This document shows positions 30,499 to 39,202 of a stretch of 64,000 nucleotides of DNA, in pieces. Origin of the DNA: Nocardia goodfellowii. Lineage in GTDB: Bacteria; Actinomycetota; Actinomycetes; Mycobacteriales; Mycobacteriaceae. Below the pieces are notes generated by a model that saw nothing but the letters and a program-made list of their open reading frames with translations, ran no database searches and was not told the origin of the DNA. Each line of letters opens with the position of its first letter. Positions within the stretch are counted from its first letter, which is position 1. Made by a program: the position numbers and the translations under genes. The stretch spans positions 4,464,001 through 4,528,000 of the forward strand of contig NZ_JAGGMR010000001.1 in NCBI RefSeq assembly GCF_017875645.1. Direction: 5' to 3'.

Positions 30499-31326
30499 AT
30501 GACCACATTGGTTACCGGCGCCACCGGAAACACCGGCCGCCACGTAGTGCGTGAGCTGATCGAGCGCGGAGCGCCGGTCCGGGCTTTGACGCGGAATCCC
30601 GCCGCGGCCGTCGAGGTATTGCCCTCAGGCGTCGAGCTGATGGCGGGCACGCACACCGAGCCGCACACGCTGGACGCCGTACTGGAAGGTGTCGAACGCC
30701 TGCACGTCACCGTGACGGCGGGTCTGGCCGACGTGGGCCCGGAACTGGTCCGCCGCGCGGTCGACGCGGGCGTCCGGCGCATCACCGTGGTGTGGGGCGG
30801 CGCGGTCGGGCCGGTCGAACAGGCCATCGCGGACTCGGGCGTGGAATGGACCCGGCTGGAACCGCAGGAATTCATGTCCAACACGTTGACCTGGGCCGAT
30901 TCGATCCGGGCCGAGGGTGTTGTGCGCGAGCCCTACGATCTTCCCAGCGCGCTCGTGCACGAAGCCGACATCGGTGCCGTAGCCGCCGTCGCCCTGCTCG
31001 AGGACGGCCACTCCGGCCGGGTCTACAACCTGACCGGCCCCGAAGCGCTGACACCGCGGCAGCGCGTCGCGATCCTCTCCCGCGCTCTCGGTCGCGACAT
31101 CTCTTTCGCCACGATCACCCATGCGCAGGCGATCGACCGGCTGACGGCCACCGGCGTTTCCCGGGAGGACGCCGAATATGTCATCGGGTGGTACGCCGCG
31201 CCTGCCGCCGACGCGACGACGGTCGTCGACACGGTCCAGCGGGTGACGGGTCGGCCGGCCCGCTCTTTCGAGCAATGGGTGGCCGAGCATGTGGAGCGCT
31301 TCCGGGAGTCTCCGGTGCCGGTGTAG
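30499..31326 (+). CDS. NmrA-type NAD(P)-binding protein
   Basis: 275 residues, Rossmann fold beginning MTTLVTGATGNTGRHVVREL (TGxxGxxG). Atypical short-chain dehydrogenase of the NmrA/NAD(P)H-quinone-reductase 2-like group, usually a redox sensor or quinone reductase; no YxxxK catalytic pair seen in the usual place. Similar in size and layout to the protein at 47284. ATG at 30499 with AAAGG nearby. Convergent with a TetR gene. Confidence 0.82.
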   Translation: MTTLVTGATGNTGRHVVRELIERGAPVRALTRNPAAAVEVLPSGVELMAGTHTEPHTLDAVLEGVERLHVTVTAGLADVGPELVRRAVDAGVRRITVVWGGAVGPVEQAIADSGVEWTRLEPQEFMSNTLTWADSIRAEGVVREPYDLPSALVHEADIGAVAAVALLEDGHSGRVYNLTGPEALTPRQRVAILSRALGRDISFATITHAQAIDRLTATGVSREDAEYVIGWYAAPAADATTVVDTVQRVTGRPARSFEQWVAEHVERFRESPVPV

Positions 31327-31368
31327 CTCAGCATGGCGGTGCGGCCGGACCGGCGCGGGTAGCGACCG

Positions 31369-32112
31369 TCAGTTCCGTTGCCGCACCAGGACTTCGAAGC
31401 CGTCGAGAATGCGCTGCAACCCGAATCCGAAGTGGTCGAAGCTCGGATCGAAGGCGTCCTCGGACAGCGACGCCATCAGCGGATAGTCGCCCGAGGCCAG
31501 CGCTCGCTCCAGCGCGGGCAACTGGGCCGTCCAGAATTCGGCGTCGGTGAGGCCGGTCTTGCGCTCGGCTTCCTCGTGGTAGAGCTGGGTGCGGGCCGCG
31601 CCGGTGACGTAGCCGTCGATGGTGATGACCACGCTGATCAATTCCTGATCGGTCAATCCCATCGGTTTGATCTGCGCGAGAACCAATTCCATGCCCTGCA
31701 TGGCGGCCGGCCCCATGACCGGCCGGGTCTGGTTCACCTGGACCAGCCAGGGATGGCGGCGGTAGAGCGCGAGTGTGTCGTAGGCCATGCGCTCGAGGGC
31801 GGCGCGCCAGCCCGGTTCGCCGTCGTCGAGCGGTGCGGGCTGCTGGACCCGGTCCAGCATGAGATCGAGCAACTCGCCCTTGCCGGGGAGATAGCGATAC
31901 AGCGTCATGGTGCCGATGCCGAGTTCGGTGGCGACCCGGCGCATGGTGACCGCCTCCAGTCCCTCGGTGTCGGCTACCCGCACCGCGGCCTCGACGATCT
32001 GATCGAGCGTGAGCCCGGGTTTCGGGCCGCGACTGGGGCGGGGACCGTTGTCCCACAGCAGGTCTAGGGTGCGCGCGATATCTCCGCTGCCGCTGGTCTC
32101 CGTGCTGCTCAT
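31369..32112 (-). CDS. TetR-family repressor of the adjacent ABC exporter
   Basis: 247 residues. N-terminal HTH in LTLDQIVEAAVRVADTEGLE, AVTMRRVATELGIGTMTLYR, YLPGKGELLDLMLDRV; the C-terminal half matches the ligand domain of the TetR/AcrR drug-efflux regulators. A 35-residue N-terminal extension precedes the HTH. Divergent from a DrrAB-like exporter across a 48-bp palindrome, the standard layout for efflux control. Confidence 0.88.
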   Translation of the reverse strand: MSSTETSGSGDIARTLDLLWDNGPRPSRGPKPGLTLDQIVEAAVRVADTEGLEAVTMRRVATELGIGTMTLYRYLPGKGELLDLMLDRVQQPAPLDDGEPGWRAALERMAYDTLALYRRHPWLVQVNQTRPVMGPAAMQGMELVLAQIKPMGLTDQELISVVITIDGYVTGAARTQLYHEEAERKTGLTDAEFWTAQLPALERALASGDYPLMASLSEDAFDPSFDHFGFGLQRILDGFEVLVRQRN

Positions 32113-32136
32113 GGGGTCAGCCTAATCGAATCGAAA

Positions 32137-32184
32137 TTAACTGGGTACGTTGTACCCATAATAGGGTACGCTGTACCCAGTTAA
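32137..32184. promoter_or_regulatory. 48-bp composite operator between TetR and ABC exporter
   Basis: Two 15-bp palindromes, GGGTAC-GTT-GTACCC (32143-32157) and GGGTAC-GCT-GTACCC (32164-32178), are spaced 21 bp centre to centre (two helical turns). The outer arms extend as TTAACTGGGTAC and GTACCCAGTTAA, making the whole 48 bp near-symmetrical. CATAAT/ATTATG at the centre could serve as -10 elements for both directions. Two TetR dimers could bind the same DNA face. Confidence 0.85.
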
Positions 32185-32205
32185 TGCCGATTCGGGAGGA
32201 TGAGG

Positions 32206-33168
32206 GTGAACGAATACGCGGTACGAGCCGAAGGGCTCCGCAAGAAATACGGGGACAAGCACGCCTTGGACGGGTTCGACCTCACGGTGCGTCGCGGCAC
32301 GGTGCACGGGTTGCTCGGGCCCAATGGCGCCGGGAAGACCACCGCGGTGCGGATTCTCTCCACGCTGGTGCGCCTGGATGGTGGACAGGCCGCCGTGGCC
32401 GGGCTGGACGTGGTGCGCCAGCCACGTGAGGTCCGCGCGCGGATCGGCCTGACCGGCCAGTACGCGGCCGTCGACGAGGTGCTCACCGGGCGGCAGAATC
32501 TCGAGATGTTCGGCAGGCTCTTTCATTTGGGCGGCCGCCGGGCCAAGTCGCGCGCGGTCGAACTGCTCGAGCGCTTCGAGCTCACCGACGCGGCGGACAA
32601 GGGCGTCGGCAAGTACAGCGGCGGCATGCGCCGCCGCTTGGATCTGGCCGCCTCGATGATTCTCGCGCCGGAGGTGCTGTTCCTGGACGAACCGACCACC
32701 GGTCTGGACCCGCGCAGCCGCGGCGAGGTCTGGGAGTCGGTGCGCGCCTTGGTCGCCGACGGCACCACGGTGCTGCTCACCACGCAGTACTTGGAGGAGG
32801 CGGACAAACTCGCCTCGCACATCACGGTGATCGATCAGGGGCGGGCCATCGCCGACGACACCCCCGACGGCCTGAAGAACACCATCGGCGGCGACCAGAT
32901 CGTGGTGATCGCCGCCGAGGTCGCCGACCTGCCCGCGGTCGCGAAAGTCGTGGCGCGCGTATGCGAGGGCGAACCCGACATCGACGACGCGGAACGGCGG
33001 GTACACGCGCCGGTCACCGACCGCGTCGCCGCGCTCACCGAGGCCGCGCGCAGCTTGCAGGACGAAGGCATCGGCGTGGAGGACATCGGCCTGCGCCGGC
33101 CCAGCCTCGACGATGTCTTCCTCCAGCTCACCGGGCATCGCACCGAAACCACCGAGGAGGCCGCGTGA
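32206..33168 (+). CDS. ABC transporter ATPase, daunorubicin-resistance (DrrA) type
   Basis: 320 residues. Walker [11 protein letters not shown]-loop region [19 protein letters not shown], signature [12 protein letters not shown], Walker [13 protein letters not shown], and a C-terminal DrrA-type extension. Energises export of a hydrophobic drug or lipid. GTG 32206 has GGGAGG about six bases upstream; ATG 32200 abuts that site and is less likely. Its stop overlaps the permease start by one base. Confidence 0.93.
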   Translation: MNEYAVRAEGLRKKYGDKHALDGFDLTVRRGTVHGLLGPNGAGKTTAVRILSTLVRLDGGQAAVAGLDVVRQPREVRARIGLTGQYAAVDEVLTGRQNLEMFGRLFHLGGRRAKSRAVELLERFELTDAADKGVGKYSGGMRRRLDLAASMILAPEVLFLDEPTTGLDPRSRGEVWESVRALVADGTTVLLTTQYLEEADKLASHITVIDQGRAIADDTPDGLKNTIGGDQIVVIAAEVADLPAVAKVVARVCEGEPDIDDAERRVHAPVTDRVAALTEAARSLQDEGIGVEDIGLRRPSLDDVFLQLTGHRTETTEEAA

Positions 33169-33986
33169 TGACCACGCTCGAATCGACCCCGCACCGTTCC
33201 CGGCTGTACTGGGTGGTCGCCGACTGCTGGAATGTGGTGCGGCGCGGGTTGACCCACTATCAGCGCCAACCGGTGAACATCGCTTGGCAGCTCGGTTTCC
33301 CGATTCTGTCGGTGCTGCTCTACGGCTACGTCTTCGGCAGCGCGATGACGGTGCCCGGCGGCGGCGACTACCGGGACTTCCTGATGCCCGGCATGTTCGC
33401 GATGACCATGGCGTTCGGGTTCATCAATACCGCGACGCTGGTGGTCTATGACGCCACCAACGGCGTGATCGATCGGTTCCGTTCCATGCCGATGGCGCCG
33501 TCGGCGGTGGTGTCCGGTCGCGGTGTCACCGATCTGCTGGTGGCGTGCGCCGAGCTGACGATCCTGATGCTGACCGCCCTGGTGATCGGCTGGCGTCCGG
33601 ACGGCGGAATCCTCGGCGCCATCGTGTCTTTCGCGCTCTTGCTGTGGCTGCGATTCGCGCTGATCTGGGTCGGCGTCTGGCTCGGTCTGCTGGTGCCGAA
33701 CCCGGAGGCCGCCGGTGGGCTGTTCGCGGTCGCGTTCCCGCTCACCATGATCTCCAGCATCTTCGTGGCCCCGCAGCTCATGCCGAGCTGGTTGGGCGCG
33801 ATCGCCGCCTGGAACCCGATCTCCTCGACGGTCGCGGCGACGCGTGAGTTGTTCGGCACCCCGGTCGGCAGCGGTGATTCCTGGATCGAACAGCACGCGG
33901 TCCTGATGGCGGTGATCTGGCCGCTCGCACTCACCGCGATCTTCCTGCCCTTGGCGGTGCACCGGTTCCAGCGACTCAGTCGCTGA
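33168..33986 (+). CDS. ABC-2 type permease, DrrB type
   Basis: 272 residues with six hydrophobic segments, starting after a cytoplasmic N-terminus ([20 protein letters not shown]). [14 protein letters not shown] and [17 protein letters not shown] are typical of DrrB-like ABC-2 permeases. Paired with the ATPase by a TGATG overlap; together they form an exporter repressed by the divergent TetR protein. A strong hairpin terminator follows six bases after the stop. Confidence 0.92.
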   Translation: MTTLESTPHRSRLYWVVADCWNVVRRGLTHYQRQPVNIAWQLGFPILSVLLYGYVFGSAMTVPGGGDYRDFLMPGMFAMTMAFGFINTATLVVYDATNGVIDRFRSMPMAPSAVVSGRGVTDLLVACAELTILMLTALVIGWRPDGGILGAIVSFALLLWLRFALIWVGVWLGLLVPNPEAAGGLFAVAFPLTMISSIFVAPQLMPSWLGAIAAWNPISSTVAATRELFGTPVGSGDSWIEQHAVLMAVIWPLALTAIFLPLAVHRFQRLSR

Positions 33987-33991
33987 CCACC

Positions 33992-34028
33992 CCGGAGCGC
34001 CCGGCCTTCCCGCGGCCGGGCGCTCCGG
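33992..34028 (+). terminator. Terminator hairpin after the ABC exporter
   Basis: Perfect 15-bp arms, CCGGAGCGCCCGGCC and GGCCGGGCGCTCCGG, around TTCCCGC, starting six bases after the permease stop. No U-tract, as is common in actinobacteria. Confidence 0.8.
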
Positions 34029-34115
34029 CCATGCCGACAGCCCCGGGCCGCGCAACCGTGGGGGCGGCCGGACGACGGGTGATCGGTCCTCGCGGGGAGA
34101 CGATAGGCTGCCGCC

Positions 34116-34511
34116 GTGGCGGAGCAGCGGCTGATCGATACGGTGGCGTGGGTGCGGATCGAGGACGGAAAGATCCTGTGCGCCCGGCCGCGCGGCAAAG
34201 ATGTCTTCTATATTCCGGGCGGCAAACGGGAAGGCGCCGAGACCGATCTGCAGACGCTGCTGCGCGAGATCGAGGAAGAACTCACCGTCGCCCTGCTGCC
34301 GGAGACGGTGGCGCACGTGGGCACCTACGAGGCCGCGGACAACGGGCTGCTGGTCCGGATGAGCTGCTATACCGCCGATTACCACGGCACCCTGGCCGCG
34401 AGCAGTGAGATCGACGCCCTCGCCTGGTTCGCCTACGCCGATCGGGAGTTGGTACCGCCGGTCGATCAGTTGCTGTTCGACGATCTGGTAGCCGCTGGGC
34501 AGCTGAGCTGA
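34116..34511 (+). CDS. Nudix hydrolase
   Basis: 131 residues. The Nudix box is GKREGAETDLQTLLREIEEE (G-x5-E-x7-REUxEE pattern), preceded by a typical strand VFYIPGGK. Hydrolyses a nucleoside diphosphate linked to another moiety; substrate not predictable. GTG start at 34116. Followed 26 bases later by a small membrane-protein gene. Confidence 0.9.
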   Translation: MAEQRLIDTVAWVRIEDGKILCARPRGKDVFYIPGGKREGAETDLQTLLREIEEELTVALLPETVAHVGTYEAADNGLLVRMSCYTADYHGTLAASSEIDALAWFAYADRELVPPVDQLLFDDLVAAGQLS

Positions 34512-34537
34512 ACGACCCGGCGCGCTACGGTCGTGGC

Positions 34538-35032
34538 ATGAAGACGGTTGTCTCCGTGACGCGCTGGGCCGCCTACGCGCTGGCCGCGCTGCCCCTGGCG
34601 TTCGCTCCGTTGGCGGTGCGGTTGCGGGTACCGCGCCGGTTGCTCGGTGCGCGCGTCGACCCGCAGTCCTCGGCCGTGCGCACCGGTGCGCACACGCTGC
34701 TCAGCGCGGGCATGGGCCTGCTCGCCTGGTTCCTGCTGTTCCTGGCCGTCGTCGCCGCCGTGCGCGGGCTCTGTTACCCCTTGCTCACCTCGGGCGACTA
34801 TGAGAACTCGTGGGGCGGACCGACTTTGGGCGGCGCCTGGGCGGTGCACGCGGCACTCGGGATCGGCCTGCTGCCGGTATGGGGGATCGGGCTGGCGGGT
34901 CTCGGCCACTTGCAGGTGCGGCTGGCGCGCCGATTGCTGGGCCGCGACGGCGCGTTCTGGCCGATACCGCTCGCGGTGTTGCTGGCGTGCGCGGGCGTGC
35001 TGCTGTTCATCTCCTGGCTGCACCAGATCTGA
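34538..35032 (+). CDS. Small membrane protein, unknown family
   Basis: 164 residues with four hydrophobic segments (about 10-30, 55-78, 98-125, 140-160). Not recognised. ATG at 34538, short gap after the Nudix gene. Probably in the same transcript, ended by the hairpin at 35049. Confidence 0.7.
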   Translation: MKTVVSVTRWAAYALAALPLAFAPLAVRLRVPRRLLGARVDPQSSAVRTGAHTLLSAGMGLLAWFLLFLAVVAAVRGLCYPLLTSGDYENSWGGPTLGGAWAVHAALGIGLLPVWGIGLAGLGHLQVRLARRLLGRDGAFWPIPLAVLLACAGVLLFISWLHQI

Positions 35033-35048
35033 CGGGCGCGCAGCCGAC

Positions 35049-35083
35049 GCTGCCCCGCCTCGAACGGATCGAAACGGGGCAGC
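35049..35083. terminator. Intrinsic terminator between convergent genes
   Basis: GCTGCCCCG and CGGGGCAGC around a 17-base loop, followed by ATTTTGA on the plus strand. A flanking pair CCGACGC/GCGTCGG can extend the stem. Serves the plus-strand membrane gene and perhaps the cvn operon from the other side. Confidence 0.75.
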
Positions 35084-35103
35084 ATTTTGACGCGTCGGTG
35101 GGC

Positions 35104-35709
35104 CTAGCTGGGAACCGGTGCGCGACCGGCCAATTCGATCAGATGCTCCATCAGCACCAGCAGCGCGTTCTTGGCGGAATCCCGGTTGCGGGCGTCGCAC
35201 AGCAGAACCGGGGTTTCCGGGTCCAGGTCGAGGGCGTCGCGCACCTCCTCCACCGTGTACCGGGGTGCGTCGTCGAAACAGTTCACCCCGACCATGAACG
35301 GCACGCCGCGGCGTTCGAAATAGTCCACGGCGGCAAAGGAATTGCTCAACCGCCGGGTGTCGGCCAGCACCACCGCGCCGAGCGCGCCCCGGGACAACTC
35401 GTCCCAGAGAAACCAGAACCGGTCCTGGCCGGGCGTACCGAACAGGTACAGCACCAGGTCCTGGTCGATGGTGATGCGTCCGAAGTCCAAAGCCACGGTG
35501 GTGGTGTGCTTCTGCTCGACCCCGGATAGGTCGTCGACACCGCTGGACACCTCGGTGATCAATTCTTCGGTGCGCAGCGGGGTGATCTCGCTGATCGCCG
35601 ACACCATGGTGGTCTTACCGACGCCGAAGCCGCCGGCGATGAGGATCTTGACCGACGCCGCCAGCCGGGGCGCGTTCGGGTTGTGCTGGTCAAAGTTTTC
35701 GGATGCCAT
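35104..35709 (-). CDS. cvnD: Conservon GTPase-like protein CvnD
   Basis: Small ATP/GTP-binding protein of the conservon, 201 residues. P-loop GGFGVGKTT, switch region with LYLFGTPGQDRFWFLW, and NCFDD in place of NKxD. In Streptomyces the cvn products form a membrane-associated complex resembling a eukaryotic G-protein module. ATG at 35709, overlapping cvnC by 20 bases. Last gene of this operon; no cytochrome P450 (cvnE) follows. Confidence 0.92.
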   Translation of the reverse strand: MASENFDQHNPNAPRLAASVKILIAGGFGVGKTTMVSAISEITPLRTEELITEVSSGVDDLSGVEQKHTTTVALDFGRITIDQDLVLYLFGTPGQDRFWFLWDELSRGALGAVVLADTRRLSNSFAAVDYFERRGVPFMVGVNCFDDAPRYTVEEVRDALDLDPETPVLLCDARNRDSAKNALLVLMEHLIELAGRAPVPS

Positions 35710-36064
35710 CCAGAACCGCTCGCAATACGTTGAGATCGCCGGGACCGGTCTCCGGCTGTACCGGTGACCGGAAGATCAGATGTCCCTCGCCGATCAAATC
35801 TCCGACAAGGATCTTTGTCACTGCCAAGGGAAGTTTCAAGTTGGCAGACACTTCTGCCACCGCCTGGGGAGCTTTGCACAGGTGCACGATTCGGGCGTAC
35901 TCCGGTTCGATCCGGCGCAGAGTGGGCGCCGGATCGGTGGTCACGACCACCGTCAGAATGTCCAAATCGTGGCCCGCCCCCATAGTTCGGCCACGCGTGA
36001 GCGCGTATGGCCGGACCAACGGTCCGGCCGCCTCGTCGAACCAGGGTTCCCCCCTGCGTGTCAT
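35690..36064 (-). CDS. cvnC: Conservon DUF742 protein CvnC
   Basis: 124 residues, DUF742 family. Starts TRRGEPWFDEAAGPLVRPYA, then a winged-helix-like region ending VAEVSANLKLPLAVTKILVG, DLIGEGHLIFR. Third gene of the cvnABCD set; ATG at 36064 overlaps the cvnB stop as ATGA. Confidence 0.92.
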   Translation of the reverse strand: MTRRGEPWFDEAAGPLVRPYALTRGRTMGAGHDLDILTVVVTTDPAPTLRRIEPEYARIVHLCKAPQAVAEVSANLKLPLAVTKILVGDLIGEGHLIFRSPVQPETGPGDLNVLRAVLDGIRKL

Positions 36065-36456
36065 GGCAGGCGCGCTGGTGTGGATAGATAGTTGCCGACG
36101 CGCTGGACAGTGACGTTCATTTCATAGGCCACCATGCCGAGATTCGCGGTTTCCGAGGCCTGCAGTGCCAGACAGGCATTGGTGCCCGCCGAGGTGACGA
36201 ACAGAACCGCGCGGTCCAGCTCGATCACCGCCTGCCGGACACCGCCGCCGTCGAAGCGGGCCCCCGCGCTGCGGGCGAGCCCGTACAGCGTGGAGGACAT
36301 GGCGGCGAAATGTTCGGCGTCTTCCCGGCTCATCGCGGTGGAGCGGCCCAGCAGCAGCCCGTCGGTGGACAAGACCACCGCGTGCCGAACTCCTGCCAGC
36401 CGGTCCACCAGATCATCCAGTAGCCAGTTCAGATCACCGGTTTGGGGAGCGGTCAC
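36061..36456 (-). CDS. cvnB: Conservon roadblock/LC7-domain protein CvnB
   Basis: 131 residues, roadblock/LC7 fold, which in bacteria partners small GTPases. Typical core LNWLLDDLVDRLAGVRHAVV, LSTDGLLLGRS. GTG at 36456 is chosen because GAGGAAGG lies about five bases upstream and the N-terminus fits the family; the longer ATG start at 36471 lacks a site. Overlaps the end of cvnA by 23 bases. Confidence 0.9.
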   Translation of the reverse strand: MTAPQTGDLNWLLDDLVDRLAGVRHAVVLSTDGLLLGRSTAMSREDAEHFAAMSSTLYGLARSAGARFDGGGVRQAVIELDRAVLFVTSAGTNACLALQASETANLGMVAYEMNVTVQRVGNYLSTPARLP

Positions 36457-38944
36457 CGTAGCCTTCCTCATCTGTAGAATTCGACACTGCCTCTTGGGAA
36501 TTGGGCACTGCCTGTTGGCCGGCCAGATGCGCGCGGCGCCCCTGCCGGGTTCCGTTCTCGATGGCGGACATCAGGTCGCGGGCCTGCTCGGCCGACCGCG
36601 CGCGTTCCACCAAAGGTGTGGGCGCGGTGGCGGTCGGCGGCTCTTGGGCCAATTGCGGTGCGAGGTTGGCCTGCCGGCTCCGGCGCGGCAGTAGTGGCCG
36701 GCCGTCGGCTCCGACACCGCTTTCGGGGCGCGGCGGCAAACCGAGCGCGGTATCGGTGCGTGGCCCCGAGCCCCGCGTGGCGTCGGAGTGCGGCGGCAAG
36801 CCCACCGCGGAGGTCATCCGCGGTGGTTCCACCGCGGGCGGATGGTAGGCCGGGGGCGCCGCGGGCGGGGCGGTGAGTACGGCCGTGGCTTCGGATTCCA
36901 GCGCACGCACGGGTGCGCGCTCGGGTAGTGGTTCACCGGTGAACTGCACCGACTGACGGTACCGCCGCCCCGTCTCCGGAGGGCTCGATTCGGCAAGGGG
37001 GATATGGGCATCCGCGGCGAGGATGGCCGAGGGGATGAGCACGATGGCACGGATACCGCCGTAGTCGGAATCCGACAGCCGCACCGAGACGCCGTGCCGG
37101 GCCGCCAGCTGAGCGACCACGAACAAGCCGAGCCGGGAATCCACCGAGAGCGCCGCGACACCGAAATCCGGTGGATTGCGCAGCATCTCGTTGACGCGAG
37201 CGAGTTCACCCTCGGGCATGCCCATGCCCTGATCGGTGATCTCGACGACGAGGCCCTTGCCGACCACGTTGCCGAACACCTCGACCTTCGACTGCGGCGG
37301 GGAGAACGAGGTGGCGTTGTCGACCAGTTCGGCGAGCAGGTGGATGAGGTCGGCCACGACCGAGCCCATGATGTGCGCCTCGGGCAGCCGGGAGACCCGG
37401 ACTCGCGCGTAGTCGACGGTCTCGCCGACCGCGGAGCGCACCAGGTCGATCAGCGCGACCGGGCTGCGCCACTGCCGGCCGGGCTGGCCGCCGCCGAGGA
37501 TGATCAGGTTCTCGGCGTTGCGGCGTTCGCGGGTGGCCAGGTGGTCCAGGCGGAAGAGGGTTTCCAGCAGGGCCGGGTCCTCTTGCCGGTTCTCGGCTTC
37601 GTCCAGGATCTCCAGCTGCCGGTGCACCACGATCTGGCTGCGGTGCGCGATATTGAGGAACACCGCCTGCACGCCCTCGCGGGTGCGGGCCTCGGCCACG
37701 GCGCCGGCCACCGCGGCGGCGTGGGCCTGCTCGAATGCCTTTGCCACCTGACCGATCTCGTCGTGACCGAAGTCCAGGTTCGCCGATTCGGCGGCGGGGT
37801 CGACCTTTTCACCGGCGCGCAGCCGCGACATCAGTTCCGGCAGCCGCTCGTTGGCCAGTGCCAGGGTCTCACCGCGCAACAGCTTGAGGCGGCGGATGAT
37901 CCGGTTGGCCAGCACCAGGGCGACGAGGAAGGCGATGACGCTGATCAGGATGACGCCCGCGCCACCGTAGAGCGAGCTGGTCTCGTTGCGCTCGCCCAGG
38001 TCCTGTGCTCGGGAGTGGGCGTGGCGGGTCTGTTCCACCCACATCTGGATCAGGGTGTGGTTGACCTGGCTCGCCGCGCCCTGCCACTGCTCGGCCGTCA
38101 GTGGCAATTTCTCGCGGTCGTCCTGCCTGGTGGCCGGCGCCCTGGCCTGCAAATTCTCTTGCACGAAGTGCTCGGAGATGGCGACTTCCATGGTCGAAAG
38201 TTGCTGCCACGCCGTGCTGGCGACCAGATTGCTAGCGGCCTGGGCCTGCTCGGTTTCCAGATCGGCGGTGAGGAAGCCGATCTCGGTGCGGTAGAAGCCG
38301 ACCTGGCGGTTGAATTCCGAGATCGGGATCAGGGCCTCACCGTCACGGGTGAGGTTGGCGGAGCCGACGGCGTAACTGCGCGACATCGCTTCACCGGCGA
38401 ACAGCAGCCGGATCGATTCGGTCAGTTCGGTGGCGGTCTCGGCGTTCGGTGCGGTCTGCTGGGCGATCTGGCTGCCGATGGAGATGACGTCGATCAGCTT
38501 GTTGTAGAACCCGTAGGCCTCGATCGGCGGCAGCATCCCGACATCGATGGCGCCGCGGGCCTGGGCGACTCCGGTGGCGAGCTTGTCGGAGTCCTCGAAT
38601 TTGCCTTCGAGGCGTTCCGGGTCGATTTTGATCAGGCCCTTGGACACCTCCACCACGTTCTTCATGGCGTTGTCGAGGCGGTTGCGGGCGGTGGTGATGG
38701 CGGGAGCGACGGATTGATCGCCCGCGAGCCGTTGCAGCGTCAGGTGCCGCTCCAACTGGATCGCTTCCATCATCTCGGCGGTCGGCCCGATCACCCGCTG
38801 CATCTCGATCGCCCAATTTTTGGCGTAATTGCCCTGTCGGACCAGGAATCCGGCTGCGGTGACGCCGACCACGAGCAGAGTCAAACTCGGGATGAGCGCG
38901 ATCGCCAGGATCCGGGCGCGGACGCCGAGCCTCGCTCTGAACAT
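36434..38944 (-). CDS. cvnA: Conservon sensor histidine kinase-like protein CvnA
   Basis: 836 residues. A membrane segment at about 11-35, then an extracytoplasmic helical domain of the nitrate/nitrite-sensor type (QLERHLTLQRLAGDQS), a second membrane segment at about 325-347, HAMP, and a HATPase region (LAELVDNATSFSPP with N box, DQGMGMPEGEL, GLFVVAQLAARHGVSV). The residue at the usual phospho-His position is not obvious. The last 180 residues are Pro-rich and disordered. Heads the cvnABCD operon. Confidence 0.9.
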   Translation of the reverse strand: MFRARLGVRARILAIALIPSLTLLVVGVTAAGFLVRQGNYAKNWAIEMQRVIGPTAEMMEAIQLERHLTLQRLAGDQSVAPAITTARNRLDNAMKNVVEVSKGLIKIDPERLEGKFEDSDKLATGVAQARGAIDVGMLPPIEAYGFYNKLIDVISIGSQIAQQTAPNAETATELTESIRLLFAGEAMSRSYAVGSANLTRDGEALIPISEFNRQVGFYRTEIGFLTADLETEQAQAASNLVASTAWQQLSTMEVAISEHFVQENLQARAPATRQDDREKLPLTAEQWQGAASQVNHTLIQMWVEQTRHAHSRAQDLGERNETSSLYGGAGVILISVIAFLVALVLANRIIRRLKLLRGETLALANERLPELMSRLRAGEKVDPAAESANLDFGHDEIGQVAKAFEQAHAAAVAGAVAEARTREGVQAVFLNIAHRSQIVVHRQLEILDEAENRQEDPALLETLFRLDHLATRERRNAENLIILGGGQPGRQWRSPVALIDLVRSAVGETVDYARVRVSRLPEAHIMGSVVADLIHLLAELVDNATSFSPPQSKVEVFGNVVGKGLVVEITDQGMGMPEGELARVNEMLRNPPDFGVAALSVDSRLGLFVVAQLAARHGVSVRLSDSDYGGIRAIVLIPSAILAADAHIPLAESSPPETGRRYRQSVQFTGEPLPERAPVRALESEATAVLTAPPAAPPAYHPPAVEPPRMTSAVGLPPHSDATRGSGPRTDTALGLPPRPESGVGADGRPLLPRRSRQANLAPQLAQEPPTATAPTPLVERARSAEQARDLMSAIENGTRQGRRAHLAGQQAVPNSQEAVSNSTDEEGYGDRSPNR

Positions 38945-39202
38945 TGGGACAACCTAAACCAGTGATCAGGCATAAGGGACTTGGATTCCGGTGAGCGGGA
39001 CTCGATTTGACAAACTGCTCAAGTGTGTGTTTCTGCAACCCTCGGAATGCGGACCTGCATCGAGGTTTGTTCTCTCGCATAAGGATTCGTCACAGCGCAC
39101 AGACCGGCTGGTTGTGCCGCGGGGTCAGGGTGTACCGGCGGGGCGCGGGTCGGCGTAGATTGTGTGTACCCGCCAGTAACTACAAAAAATGAGGAGGCGA
39201 CG

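Noticed and set aside
37004..38965. 653-codon plus-strand open frame antisense to cvnA
   Set aside because: Glu/Gln/His/Gly-rich shadow of a GC-rich gene. No domain seen, while the opposite strand encodes a clear CvnA.
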